Source of the DNA: Sinorhizobium sp. B11
Lineage (GTDB): Bacteria; Pseudomonadota; Alphaproteobacteria; Rhizobiales; Rhizobiaceae
Direction: 5' to 3'
Assembly (NCBI GenBank): GCA_039725955.1
Contig: CP091034.1
Location: 2,914,001-2,978,000 of the forward strand
Length of the DNA stretch: 64,000 bases
The position numbers and the translations under genes were made by a program. The notes below the pieces were generated by a model. The model saw nothing but the letters and a program-made list of their open reading frames with translations. It was not told where the DNA came from and did no database searches. Shown here in pieces: positions 28,073 to 35,162 of this stretch. The number at the start of each line of letters is the position of its first letter. Positions within the stretch are counted from its first letter, which is position 1.

Positions 28073-28281
28073 TGGCAACAGCAACTCTCTCTGCAAAGTT
28101 CCAGATCTCCATTCCAAAGGAAGTGCGCGAGCAGCAGCACTGGTCCGCGGGCCAGGAATTCGTGTTCATCCCGAAGGGCAAAGGCGTTCTGCTCATCCCC
28201 GTCCCTGAACTCGCCGATCTCAAAGGCATCGCCAAAGGCGCCGACCCCGCCAACTATCGCGACAGGAAAGACCGTTTCTGA
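28072..28281 (+). CDS. vapB: AbrB/MazE-type antitoxin (VapB)
   Basis: 69 residues. The N-terminal half is a swapped-hairpin AbrB DNA-binding domain (ATLSAKFQISIPKEVREQ, then an LLIPVPEL strand), and the charged C-terminal tail (GADPANYRDRKDRF) is the usual toxin-neutralising part. Its stop overlaps the start of vapC by one base, the standard TA operon layout. GGTAAG serves as ribosome site inside an inverted repeat. The antitoxin frame is intact although its partner is not. Confidence 0.85.
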   Translation: MATATLSAKFQISIPKEVREQQHWSAGQEFVFIPKGKGVLLIPVPELADLKGIAKGADPANYRDRKDRF

Positions 28282-28660
28282 TGCGCGTCGTCGATAGCTC
28301 GGCCTGGATCGAATGGCTGACCCAGGGCCCTGCAGCGGATCGCCTGCAGGGTGAAATGCCCGCGCGAACAGAATGCATTGTCCCCACGATCGTCCAGCTC
28401 GAGCTCGCCAAATGGCTGGAGCGCGAACGCGGTGAGGACGCCGTCGATTCCTTTTTCGCCTATATACCGCCACCTGCGTCATCGCGCCCCTTGATACGGC
28501 CCTCGGCCGCCGCGCCGCCGAAGTGTCGGCCAAGCGCAAGCTCGCGCTTGCCGATGCGATCATTTACGCCACGGCCGAATTGCACGATGCCGATGTCCTT
28601 ACACTGGACGCTCATTTCAAGGATCTGGACCGCGTGGTCTATATCGGGAAGCATCCATGA
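28281..28660 (+). pseudogene. vapC: PIN-domain toxin VapC, disrupted by a 2-base insertion
   Basis: The first 61 codons give a normal PIN start (MRVVDSSAWIEWL, with Asp5 and Glu41 in VQLELAKW). At TATATA (28461-28466) the frame is lost. Reading with one TA unit removed continues as YTATCVIAPLDTA ... LALADAIIYATAELHDADVLTLDAHFKDLD, supplying the other two acidic residues, to a TGA at 28658-28660. The repaired protein would be 125 residues, the normal VapC size. As written the shifted frame runs into the next gene to 28856. Toxin activity should be lost unless this is a sequence error. Confidence 0.85.
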
Positions 28661-29232
28661 CCACTTCCTTCTACGACGACAACGCCGAAACTTACGCCGC
28701 CCGCGATCGCAAGCCGCCGACCGCAAGGCTCGATGCATTCCTTGCCGCCCTGCCCGAGAAGGCTCGCATCCTCGAACTCGGCTGCGGTGGCGGGCAGGAT
28801 TGCGCCCATATGCTGTCCAAAGGCTTCGACGTCACGCCAACGGATGGTTCGGCTGAGCTTGCTCGCCAGGCCGAGAAGCTGATCGGCAGGCCCGTCAAAA
28901 TCATGCGTTTCGAGGAACTGTCCGCACATGAGGAATTCAATGGCGTCTGGGCCGAAGCGAGCCTCCTGCACGTACCTCGCGCAGATCTGCCCGGCATCCT
29001 CACTCTCATCCGTAGCGCCCTGAAGCAGGACGGCGTCTTTCATGCGAGCTTCAAGGCCGGTACCACCGAAGGCCATGACAGCTTCGGGCGCTATTACAAC
29101 TATCCTTCGATGGAATGGCTGCAGGCATTGCTCGACGCGGGCGGCTGGAGGGATGTCTCGATCATCGAGGTCGATGGCAGCGGCTATGACGGTAAACCGA
29201 CCCGCTGGCTGCATCTTGCCACCCGCAAATGA
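28657..29232 (+). CDS. Class I SAM-dependent methyltransferase
   Basis: 191 residues. Its ATG overlaps the TGA that ends the repaired vapC frame (ATGA), so it is probably translated from the same transcript. Motif I reads ARILELGCGGGQDCAHML (residues 34-50), with DVTPTDGSAEL as the acidic loop after strand 2 and VWAEASLLHVPRADLP as motif post-II. This is a Methyltransf_25/11-type enzyme. Substrate unknown. Placement behind a toxin-antitoxin pair may be chance. Confidence 0.85.
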   Translation: MTTSFYDDNAETYAARDRKPPTARLDAFLAALPEKARILELGCGGGQDCAHMLSKGFDVTPTDGSAELARQAEKLIGRPVKIMRFEELSAHEEFNGVWAEASLLHVPRADLPGILTLIRSALKQDGVFHASFKAGTTEGHDSFGRYYNYPSMEWLQALLDAGGWRDVSIIEVDGSGYDGKPTRWLHLATRK

Positions 29233-29257
29233 AAAGGCCGGAGCTTTCGCCCCGGCC
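29232..29257 (-). terminator. Terminator of ilvC, probably bidirectional
   Basis: On the minus strand a nine-base stem GGCCGGGGC / GCTCCGGCC (one G-T pair) closes a GAAA tetraloop and is followed by TTTT. It lies 26 bases beyond the ilvC stop and directly after the convergent methyltransferase stop. Confidence 0.85.
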
Positions 29258-29283
29258 TCTCATAATCTCAATCTCAGAACCGC

Positions 29284-30303
29284 TTAGTTGACCGACTTGT
29301 CGACCAGCTTGTTCTTGCCGATCCAGGGCATCATGGCGCGCAGCTTGGTGCCGACTTCCTCGATCTGGTGGCTGTCGTTCAGACGGCGGATGCCCTTGAA
29401 GCGTGCGCCGCCGGCACGGTATTCCTGCATCCAATCCGACGTGAACTTGCCGGTCTGGATATCGGTCAGGACGCGCTTCATCTCGGCCTTCGTCTCGGCG
29501 GTGATGATGCGCGGACCGGAGACATATTCGCCCCACTCGGCCGTGTTGGAGATCGAGTAGTTCATGTTGGCGATGCCGCCTTCATAGATCAGGTCGACGA
29601 TCAGCTTCACTTCGTGCAGGCATTCGAAATAGGCCATTTCCGGAGCGTAGCCGGCTTCGGTCAGCGTTTCGAAACCAGCGCGGATGAGTTCGACGAGACC
29701 GCCGCAGAGAACGACCTGTTCGCCGAAGAGGTCGGTTTCGCACTCTTCACGGAAGTTGGTTTCGATGATGCCCGAACGGCCGCCGCCGACGCCGCAGGCG
29801 TAGGAGAGAGCGAGTTCAAGCGCATTGCCGGAAGCGTTCTGGTGAACGGCAACGAGGCAGGGAACGCCGCCGCCCTTCTGGTATTCGCCGCGAACCGTAT
29901 GGCCCGGGCCCTTCGGGGCGATCATGACGACGTCGACCGAAGCCTTCGGCTCGATGAGGCCGAAGTGAACGTTGAGGCCGTGGGCGAAGGCAATCGCTGC
30001 GCCGTCACGGATGTTCGGAGCAATCTCGGCCTTGTAGATATCGGCCTGCAACTCGTCCGGGGTCGCCATCATCATCAGGTCGGCCCAGGCGGCAGCTTCG
30101 GCCACCGTCATGACCTTGAAGCCGTCGGCTTCGGCCTTCTTGACGGTCGGCGAACCGGCCTTGAGCGCGATAGCGACGTTCTGGGCGCCGGAATCCTTGA
30201 GGTTCAGCGCATGGGCGCGACCCTGCGAACCGTAGCCGATGACGGCGACCTTCTTCGACTTGATGAGGTTGAGATCGGCATCACGATCGTAATAGACGCG
30301 CAT
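29284..30303 (-). CDS. ilvC: Ketol-acid reductoisomerase (class I, short form)
   Basis: 339 residues, the normal class I length. The NADPH-binding Rossmann motif is GYGSQGRAHALNLKDSG (residues 23-39). The C-terminal knotted domain carries the metal- and substrate-binding residues, including ETNFREECETDLFGEQ and FECLHEVKLIVDLIYEGG. It converts acetolactate or acetohydroxybutyrate to the dihydroxy acid in valine, leucine and isoleucine synthesis, the step after IlvIH encoded 27 kb away. ATG with GAAGGAA upstream. A TetR gene lies 47 bases upstream on the same strand. Confidence 0.97.
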   Translation of the reverse strand: MRVYYDRDADLNLIKSKKVAVIGYGSQGRAHALNLKDSGAQNVAIALKAGSPTVKKAEADGFKVMTVAEAAAWADLMMMATPDELQADIYKAEIAPNIRDGAAIAFAHGLNVHFGLIEPKASVDVVMIAPKGPGHTVRGEYQKGGGVPCLVAVHQNASGNALELALSYACGVGGGRSGIIETNFREECETDLFGEQVVLCGGLVELIRAGFETLTEAGYAPEMAYFECLHEVKLIVDLIYEGGIANMNYSISNTAEWGEYVSGPRIITAETKAEMKRVLTDIQTGKFTSDWMQEYRAGGARFKGIRRLNDSHQIEEVGTKLRAMMPWIGKNKLVDKSVN

Positions 30304-30350
30304 TGAAATTCCTTCCCTTTTGCTTGTCCTATTGACTGTCAGAAAGCGGT

Positions 30351-31016
30351 TCAGCCGAGGATCGGCATCTCCGCCAGAACTTTCTCCGTGCCGTAAAGGC
30401 GCAGGAAAGCGGTGACCGCCTTCTCCGCCTGACGCGCGGTATCCTTGAGGCCCGGCTCGCCGAGCAGCATGCGCACATGCAGGTCGGAAACGATGAGGCC
30501 GTATAACGTATGATAGGCTTCGTCGGCATCATGGAAGCGCAGCAGCCCTGCCCTCTTGCCGGCATCGATCAGTGCCATGGCGCGGCGGTCGATCTGCCGG
30601 CGGCCGCGTTCGAGCAAGAGCTTGCCGAGCTTGGAGCCGTCGCGATGCGAATCATGTGCACTGGCATGGCCGATCGCCAGCCGGTTGAGCGCCAGCGACA
30701 CGTCGCCGGCCAGAACCTCGAGCAGGTCGCGGGCGAAGATCACGAGATGGTCGTGCAGGCTCGTATAGGTCAGCCGCTCGCCGCTGCGCTCGAACGTGCG
30801 CACCTTGCTCGCCTGATAGGCGATCATTGCAGACAGAAGACCGTCACGGTCGCCGAACCATTTATAGAGGCTTTCCTTGGAGCAGTTGGCGGCGCGCGCC
30901 ACACCCGAGGTCGTCAGCGCTTTCTCCCCGCCATCGACGAGAAGCTGCAGCGCCTGCTCCAGAACAGCGTTCTGGCGTGGCGAAAACTCGCTCGGCTCTG
31001 CGACATCGACTGACAC
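30351..31016 (-). CDS. TetR/AcrR family transcriptional regulator
   Basis: 221 residues from a GTG at 31016 with GGGAG eight bases before. The longer open frame to 31091 would run through a 16-base palindrome and is unlikely. The N-terminal HTH is ALTTSGVARAANCSKESLYKWFGDRDGLLSAM, followed by a helical ligand domain of the AefR-like (TetR_C) sort. The palindrome at 31038-31053 is probably its own operator. The regulated gene may be itself, ilvC downstream, or the DUF4087 gene divergent from it. Confidence 0.87.
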   Translation of the reverse strand: MSVDVAEPSEFSPRQNAVLEQALQLLVDGGEKALTTSGVARAANCSKESLYKWFGDRDGLLSAMIAYQASKVRTFERSGERLTYTSLHDHLVIFARDLLEVLAGDVSLALNRLAIGHASAHDSHRDGSKLGKLLLERGRRQIDRRAMALIDAGKRAGLLRFHDADEAYHTLYGLIVSDLHVRMLLGEPGLKDTARQAEKAVTAFLRLYGTEKVLAEMPILG

Positions 31017-31037
31017 GGTTTCAACTCCCAATTTACG

Positions 31038-31053
31038 TACCGTACGGTACGGT
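31038..31053. promoter_or_regulatory. Perfect 16-bp palindrome, candidate TetR operator
   Basis: CGTACCGTACGGTACG equals its own reverse complement. It lies 22 bases before the TetR start codon and between TetR and the divergent DUF4087 gene, the standard position for an autoregulatory TetR site. Confidence 0.65.
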
Positions 31054-31188
31054 TCGTGGCGTTTATGCGCCAGATGGCAGGCCCTCGTCAAGAGCCATCA
31101 GGAGATTTTTCATGTCATATGAAACAGCGGAATTCGGCTGTTCGAAGGCAGGCAAATAGCTGAACCTGAAAGCCAAGGAGAATCGCTC

Positions 31189-31545
31189 ATGAAAATAACA
31201 GCCCTCACCGTTGCCCTGTCGCTTGCGCTTGCCCTTCCGACCCTTGCCGCCGAGACGCGCTGCGGCTGGATCCAGAACCCGACGCCCGGCAACTGGTGGC
31301 TGGACGATGCGCAAAACACCTGGACGATCATGACGCAGGGCGGCAACGATGAGCCCGAGGGCATGGACCTCATCCCCGACATCTCCGAGCATGATTATGT
31401 CAAGACCAACGGCAATTACGGCTATGCCTGCGCCTGCATGAGTGTGGAGACCGACGGCGAGGAACGCATCACGCAGATCCTCTCCTTCCGCCAGCTGCCA
31501 CTTGCCAAGTGCCGCAACGACAAGGCGCTGAAATTTCCGGGCTGA
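31189..31545 (+). CDS. DUF4087 family exported protein
   Basis: 118 residues. Signal peptide of about 20 residues (core ALTVALSLALALPT, end LAA). The mature protein has the family pattern: ETRCGWIQNPTPGNWWLDDAQNTWTIMTQGG, a central acidic region, then YACACMSV and a C-terminal Cys, giving four Cys that could form disulfides in the periplasm. Function unknown in the family. Convergent with the AraC regulator, whose stop is only four bases away. Confidence 0.8.
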   Translation: MKITALTVALSLALALPTLAAETRCGWIQNPTPGNWWLDDAQNTWTIMTQGGNDEPEGMDLIPDISEHDYVKTNGNYGYACACMSVETDGEERITQILSFRQLPLAKCRNDKALKFPG

Positions 31546-31548
31546 GGC

Positions 31549-32460
31549 TTACTCGGCTGCTGCCATGATCTCGCGCGCGCCGTCGACATCGCGCGACGGC
31601 GACGCGCCATAGAGACGGCTATATTCACGGCTGAACTGCGACGGGCTCTGATAGCCGACGCGGTGGCCGGCAGTGCCGGCATCGAGCCGTTCCACCAGCA
31701 TCAGCCGGCGCGCCTCGTGCAGGCGAAGCTGCTTCTGATACTGCATCGGCGTCATCGCCGTCACCGACTTGAAGTGGTGGTGAAACGACGACGCGCTCAT
31801 GCTGACATGCTCGGCCAACTCCTCGATACGCAGCGGCCGGGCGAAATTCTCCTTCAGCCAGGCAACGGCGCGCGCGATCCGGTTGCTGTGGCTGTCGGCC
31901 GTCGCGATATTGATCAGCCGTTCGCCATCGGGGCCGGTCAGGATGCGATAAAGGATTTCCTGCTCGATCAACGGCGCCATGGCTGGAATTTCGCCTGGAC
32001 GATCGAGCAAGCGCAGCAGGCGCACGGCAGCATCCAGAAGCTCCGGCGGCGCGACGTTGACCGTCATGCCGCGCTGCCCGTCGGTATGGGCGGCCGGACG
32101 CGGAATGTCGATGCGGCTCAAGAGCTCCAGCAGCTTTTCGGAATCGATTGCGAGCCCGAGACAGAGATGCGGCACCTCGGGGCTGGCCTCGGCGATGCGC
32201 CAGGCAACCGGCAGATCGAGCGAGGTCAGCAGATAGTCCCCGGTTCCGTAACTGATGAACTCATCGCCAAGGCGCAGGCTCTTGGCGCCCTGCAGCACAA
32301 AGGCAAAGCAGGGCTTGTAGCTGCTGTGCAGCGGATCGCTGGGATTGGAGCGGCGGCTGATGTGAAGATTGCCGATCGATGTACGAAACTCACCGTCACC
32401 AGGCGCAAACCGCATCGCGATATCGACGATTTCCCGATAGGGGCTGAAGGGCAATGTCAT
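31549..32460 (-). CDS. AraC family regulator (YqhC-like, AraC_N cupin domain)
   Basis: 303 residues. The N-terminal AraC_N cupin-type domain (about 25-165, with SYKPCFAFVLQGAKSLRLGDE) precedes a C-terminal double HTH (LRIEELAEHVSMSASSFHHHFKSVTAMTPMQYQKQLRLHEAR ... VGYQSPSQFSREYSRLYG). Regulators of this type often activate a neighbouring aldehyde or alcohol reductase gene, as YqhC does for yqhD. Here it is divergent from an alcohol dehydrogenase with 200 bases between, so local control of that gene is the natural inference. Confidence 0.88.
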   Translation of the reverse strand: MTLPFSPYREIVDIAMRFAPGDGEFRTSIGNLHISRRSNPSDPLHSSYKPCFAFVLQGAKSLRLGDEFISYGTGDYLLTSLDLPVAWRIAEASPEVPHLCLGLAIDSEKLLELLSRIDIPRPAAHTDGQRGMTVNVAPPELLDAAVRLLRLLDRPGEIPAMAPLIEQEILYRILTGPDGERLINIATADSHSNRIARAVAWLKENFARPLRIEELAEHVSMSASSFHHHFKSVTAMTPMQYQKQLRLHEARRLMLVERLDAGTAGHRVGYQSPSQFSREYSRLYGASPSRDVDGAREIMAAAE

Positions 32461-32660
32461 GCGGCAACTCTTTCTGTCTCAGGCCTGCGATCTGATCCCA
32501 ATTTAAGACTGCTTTTCCATTTCGCAAACAGGTGGCCAGCTCACTTTTGCAGGATCGTGCAAAAAGCTGAGAGTATCGCTCTAACGCTGCTGCAAGGTTC
32601 CGCGCAATAGTTCAGCCACCCCTTTCACCCCACCCTCCCAAATCGGAAAGGAAGGCACCC

Positions 32661-33707
32661 ATGCCTATTGCCAGAGGTTACGCCGCGACTGACGCTTCCA
32701 AGCCGCTGACCCCTTTTACCTTCGAACGCCGCGATCCTAACGAGGATGATGTCGTCATCGACATCAAGTTTGCCGGCATCTGCCATTCGGACATACACAC
32801 TGTCCGCAACGAATGGAAGAACGCTGTCTACCCGATCGTTCCGGGCCATGAGATTGCCGGCATCGTCAGGGCTGTCGGTTCCAAAGTGACGAAGTTCAAG
32901 GTCGGCGACCGCGTCGGCGTCGGCTGCTTCGTCGATTCCTGCGTCGGCTGCGCCACCCGCGACGTCGACCGCGAACAGTACATGCCGGGCCTCGTCGGCA
33001 CCTACAACGAGTTCGAAGCCGACGGCAAGACCCGCACCCAGGGCGGCTATTCTGACTCGATCGTCGTCAAGGAAGGCTATGTCATGTCCATCCCGGACAA
33101 CCTTCCGCTCGATGCATCCGCACCGCTTCTCTGCGCCGGCATCACGCTCTATTCGCCGCTGCGCCACTGGAATGCCGGCCCCGGCAAGAAGGTCGCGATC
33201 GTCGGCATGGGCGGCCTCGGCCATATGGGCGTCAAGCTCGGTGCGGCCATGGGTGCCGATATCACCGTGCTCTCCCAGACGCTGTCCAAGAAGGAAGACG
33301 GCCTGAAGCTCGGCGCCAAGGAATATTACGCCACCAACGATCCGGAGACCTTCACCAAGCTCCGCGGCGCCTTCGACCTCGTCATCTGCACTGTCAGCGC
33401 CGAGATCGACTGGAACGCCTATCTCGGTCTCGTCAAGGTTGACGGCGCCTTCGTCGTGGTCGGCGTTCCCGAAAATGCGATCCCGGTCCACGCCTTCTCG
33501 CTGGTCCCCGGCCGCAAGAGCATTTCCGGCTCGATGATCGGCTCGATCAAGGAAACCCAGGAAATGCTCGACTTCTGCGGCGAGCACAACATCGTCTCCG
33601 AAATCGAGAAGATCAACATCCAGCAGGTCAACGAGGCCTATGAGCGCGTGCTGAAGAGCGATGTGCGCTACCGCTTCGTCATCGACATCGCCTCGCTGGC
33701 AGCCTGA
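32661..33707 (+). CDS. Zinc-dependent alcohol dehydrogenase, YahK/CAD-like, with altered structural zinc site
   Basis: 348 residues, ATG with AAAGGAAGG upstream. The catalytic zinc ligands are kept (Cys41 in GICHSD, His63-Glu64 in PGHEIAG), and the NADP-binding motif is GMGGLGHMGVKLG. In related enzymes the structural zinc lobe is C-x2-C-x2-C-x7-C. Here only Cys94 and Cys97 remain, and the third and fourth positions are Arg100 and Met108. The protein should still reduce aldehydes with NADPH but probably lacks the second zinc. Likely controlled by the divergent AraC regulator. Confidence 0.9.
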   Translation: MPIARGYAATDASKPLTPFTFERRDPNEDDVVIDIKFAGICHSDIHTVRNEWKNAVYPIVPGHEIAGIVRAVGSKVTKFKVGDRVGVGCFVDSCVGCATRDVDREQYMPGLVGTYNEFEADGKTRTQGGYSDSIVVKEGYVMSIPDNLPLDASAPLLCAGITLYSPLRHWNAGPGKKVAIVGMGGLGHMGVKLGAAMGADITVLSQTLSKKEDGLKLGAKEYYATNDPETFTKLRGAFDLVICTVSAEIDWNAYLGLVKVDGAFVVVGVPENAIPVHAFSLVPGRKSISGSMIGSIKETQEMLDFCGEHNIVSEIEKINIQQVNEAYERVLKSDVRYRFVIDIASLAA

Positions 33708-33713
33708 TGAAAC

Positions 33714-33741
33714 AAAAGGGCGGCTCTCGAGCCGCCCTTTT
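33714..33741 (+). terminator. Terminator after the alcohol dehydrogenase
   Basis: A 12-base perfect stem AAAAGGGCGGCT / AGCCGCCCTTTT with a CTCG tetraloop, six bases after the stop codon. Confidence 0.9.
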
Positions 33742-34224
33742 CATGTCCGTATCCTGCACTGATGGCGACAGCATCGTCAGAGCAACTGCCCGACAGGCTC
33801 TGCCCGTGGAGCTGGGTGCGGCGGCATGAGCGAATGCCCGATCATCCGCTCCCGAACGCGAGATTCTCCCCGTTCCCCCACGCATTCTCGCTGAGGCTGC
33901 AGCGATGGGAAGATCACAACCAACCCTTCCCAAAGACCGAACTCCCCAAGTCTATCCAGCGCGCGCAATAAGTAACTGCTTGGATAAATGTTCTATTTAC
34001 GACTCATTATGTCGCTCAGGCATATTTCGGCATATCAAAGCCAATGTATGTTCGCGATGCCTCATAAAGTAGTCAGTAATGGGCGGATATAATTGAAGTA
34101 TCCGTAGTAGCATCCGGCTGCGTACATACGTCGGGCCGTCGATTTCGCATATCTGCAACTTTAGAAGATCGATGCTCAAAACGACGATCTAGACCTCCGT
34201 CGTACCTTTACTTTCTCGCATTGC
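33742..34224. other. Gene-poor intergenic stretch
   Basis: No convincing gene. Short open frames of 60-84 codons occur on both strands but lack ribosome sites and recognisable sequence. From about 33970 the DNA becomes clearly A+T-richer than the flanks, as in a promoter region or older foreign DNA. It ends in a short coding remnant. Confidence 0.5.
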
Positions 34225-34272
34225 CTGTGGGGACATTGCCGCAGCACTCCCTACGACGGCCAGCCTGCCTGA
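34225..34272 (+). pseudogene. Remnant of a WGHCR-x-TPYxG protein C-terminus
   Basis: In one frame this stretch reads LWGHCRSTPYDGQPA and then a stop. The same motif (PWGHCRDTPYHG) ends the intact exported protein at 35163-35876, and 16 consecutive bases (GTGGGGACATTGCCGC) are identical. No start or earlier part of such a gene is visible, so this looks like the tail of a decayed paralogue. Confidence 0.5.
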
Positions 34273-34325
34273 CAGTAGCTGCGCGTCCTGCCTTGTCGCA
34301 ACTTGATGGAAAAGGGGACTTCATC

Positions 34326-34805
34326 ATGAATATCTCGAAAAGCACCGCTGGAATAATGCTTGTCATGGCCATACTGGCCGCGACTGCAGGGCCGGGCCAT
34401 GCCGATCTTGCAAAGATCGGCATCCTCTCCTGCGACGTCTCGAAGGGCGTCGGAGAGATATTGAGCCGCAAGCAGTCACTCAATTGTCAGTTCAAGCCCG
34501 ATGGCGGACAGCCCGAAAACTACACCGGCAGCATCGATGAATATGGCATCGAGCTTGGCAAGGTGGATCAGGGCCATCTGATCTGGGGTGTCGCATCCGC
34601 AATGCGCGGCGTCCCGAAAGGCGCGCTTGCCGGCAAATATGTCGGCGTCGGCGCAGGCGCATCCGTGGGCGTCGGCGTCGGGGCCAATGCGCTCGTCGGC
34701 GGCAATGATCAGTCTTTCTCTCTGCAGCCGCTTTCCGTTGACGGCGAAACCGGCATCAACATCGCAACCGGCGTGCTCCGGGTAACACTGACCGCCTCCG
34801 AATAG
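34326..34805 (+). CDS. DUF992 family exported protein
   Basis: 159 residues from the ATG at 34326 (AAAAGGGG upstream). Signal peptide of about 26 residues ending GHA. The mature part follows the DUF992 pattern: KIGILSCDVSKGVGEILSRKQSLNCQF near the start, a YTGSIDEYGIELG block, then a glycine/valine-rich stretch (YVGVGAGASVGVGVGANALVGG) and SFSLQPLSVDGETGINIATGV. The two Cys likely form a disulfide. Periplasmic or envelope location expected; function unknown. First of three small exported-protein genes in a row. Confidence 0.85.
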   Translation: MNISKSTAGIMLVMAILAATAGPGHADLAKIGILSCDVSKGVGEILSRKQSLNCQFKPDGGQPENYTGSIDEYGIELGKVDQGHLIWGVASAMRGVPKGALAGKYVGVGAGASVGVGVGANALVGGNDQSFSLQPLSVDGETGINIATGVLRVTLTASE

Positions 34806-34834
34806 ACAACCCAACCGCAGCGAAAGGAAATGAC

Positions 34835-35110
34835 ATGCCTGAACTCATTCTCGCACGCCGAAATCTCCTTGCCGGAATGGGCGTCGCCTTGGCTGCCGGA
34901 CCGGCGGCAACGCTCGCGGCCTCACCTGCCATGGCTAACCAGGGCAATATGGACGCGGCGATGCGTGCCCTCGAAAACGCCCTCGCTGCCTTGCGTCGCG
35001 CCACTCCCAACAAGGGCGGGCACAAGGAGCGGGCCGTCGGCCTCATCGAGCAGGCCATGGCCGAAGTGCAGGCAGGCATCGCCTATGCCGCCGAGCATGG
35101 TGGCGGCTAG
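34835..35110 (+). CDS. Small exported protein with possible Tat signal
   Basis: 91 residues. The N-terminus has a twin-arginine motif (ARRNLLAGMG) before a hydrophobic stretch and an AMA cleavage site near residue 34, consistent with Tat export. The mature part is about 57 residues, helical, Ala-rich, with the pattern MDAAMRALENALAALRRATPNKGGHKERAVGLIEQAM. No family is recognised. GAAAGGAAA lies upstream. Sits 29 bases after the DUF992 gene and 52 before the next exported protein, so the three may be one operon. Confidence 0.65.
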   Translation: MPELILARRNLLAGMGVALAAGPAATLAASPAMANQGNMDAAMRALENALAALRRATPNKGGHKERAVGLIEQAMAEVQAGIAYAAEHGGG

Positions 35111-35162
35111 GCGGCTACCGCATCGACCAGTGGCAATCAGCATCCCCAAAAGGAAGGTATCG

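Noticed and set aside
28072..29232. vapB-vapC-methyltransferase as a three-gene toxin system
   Set aside because: The overlap suggests shared transcription, but the methyltransferase is a generic small-molecule type and vapC is broken, so a functional three-part system is not supported.
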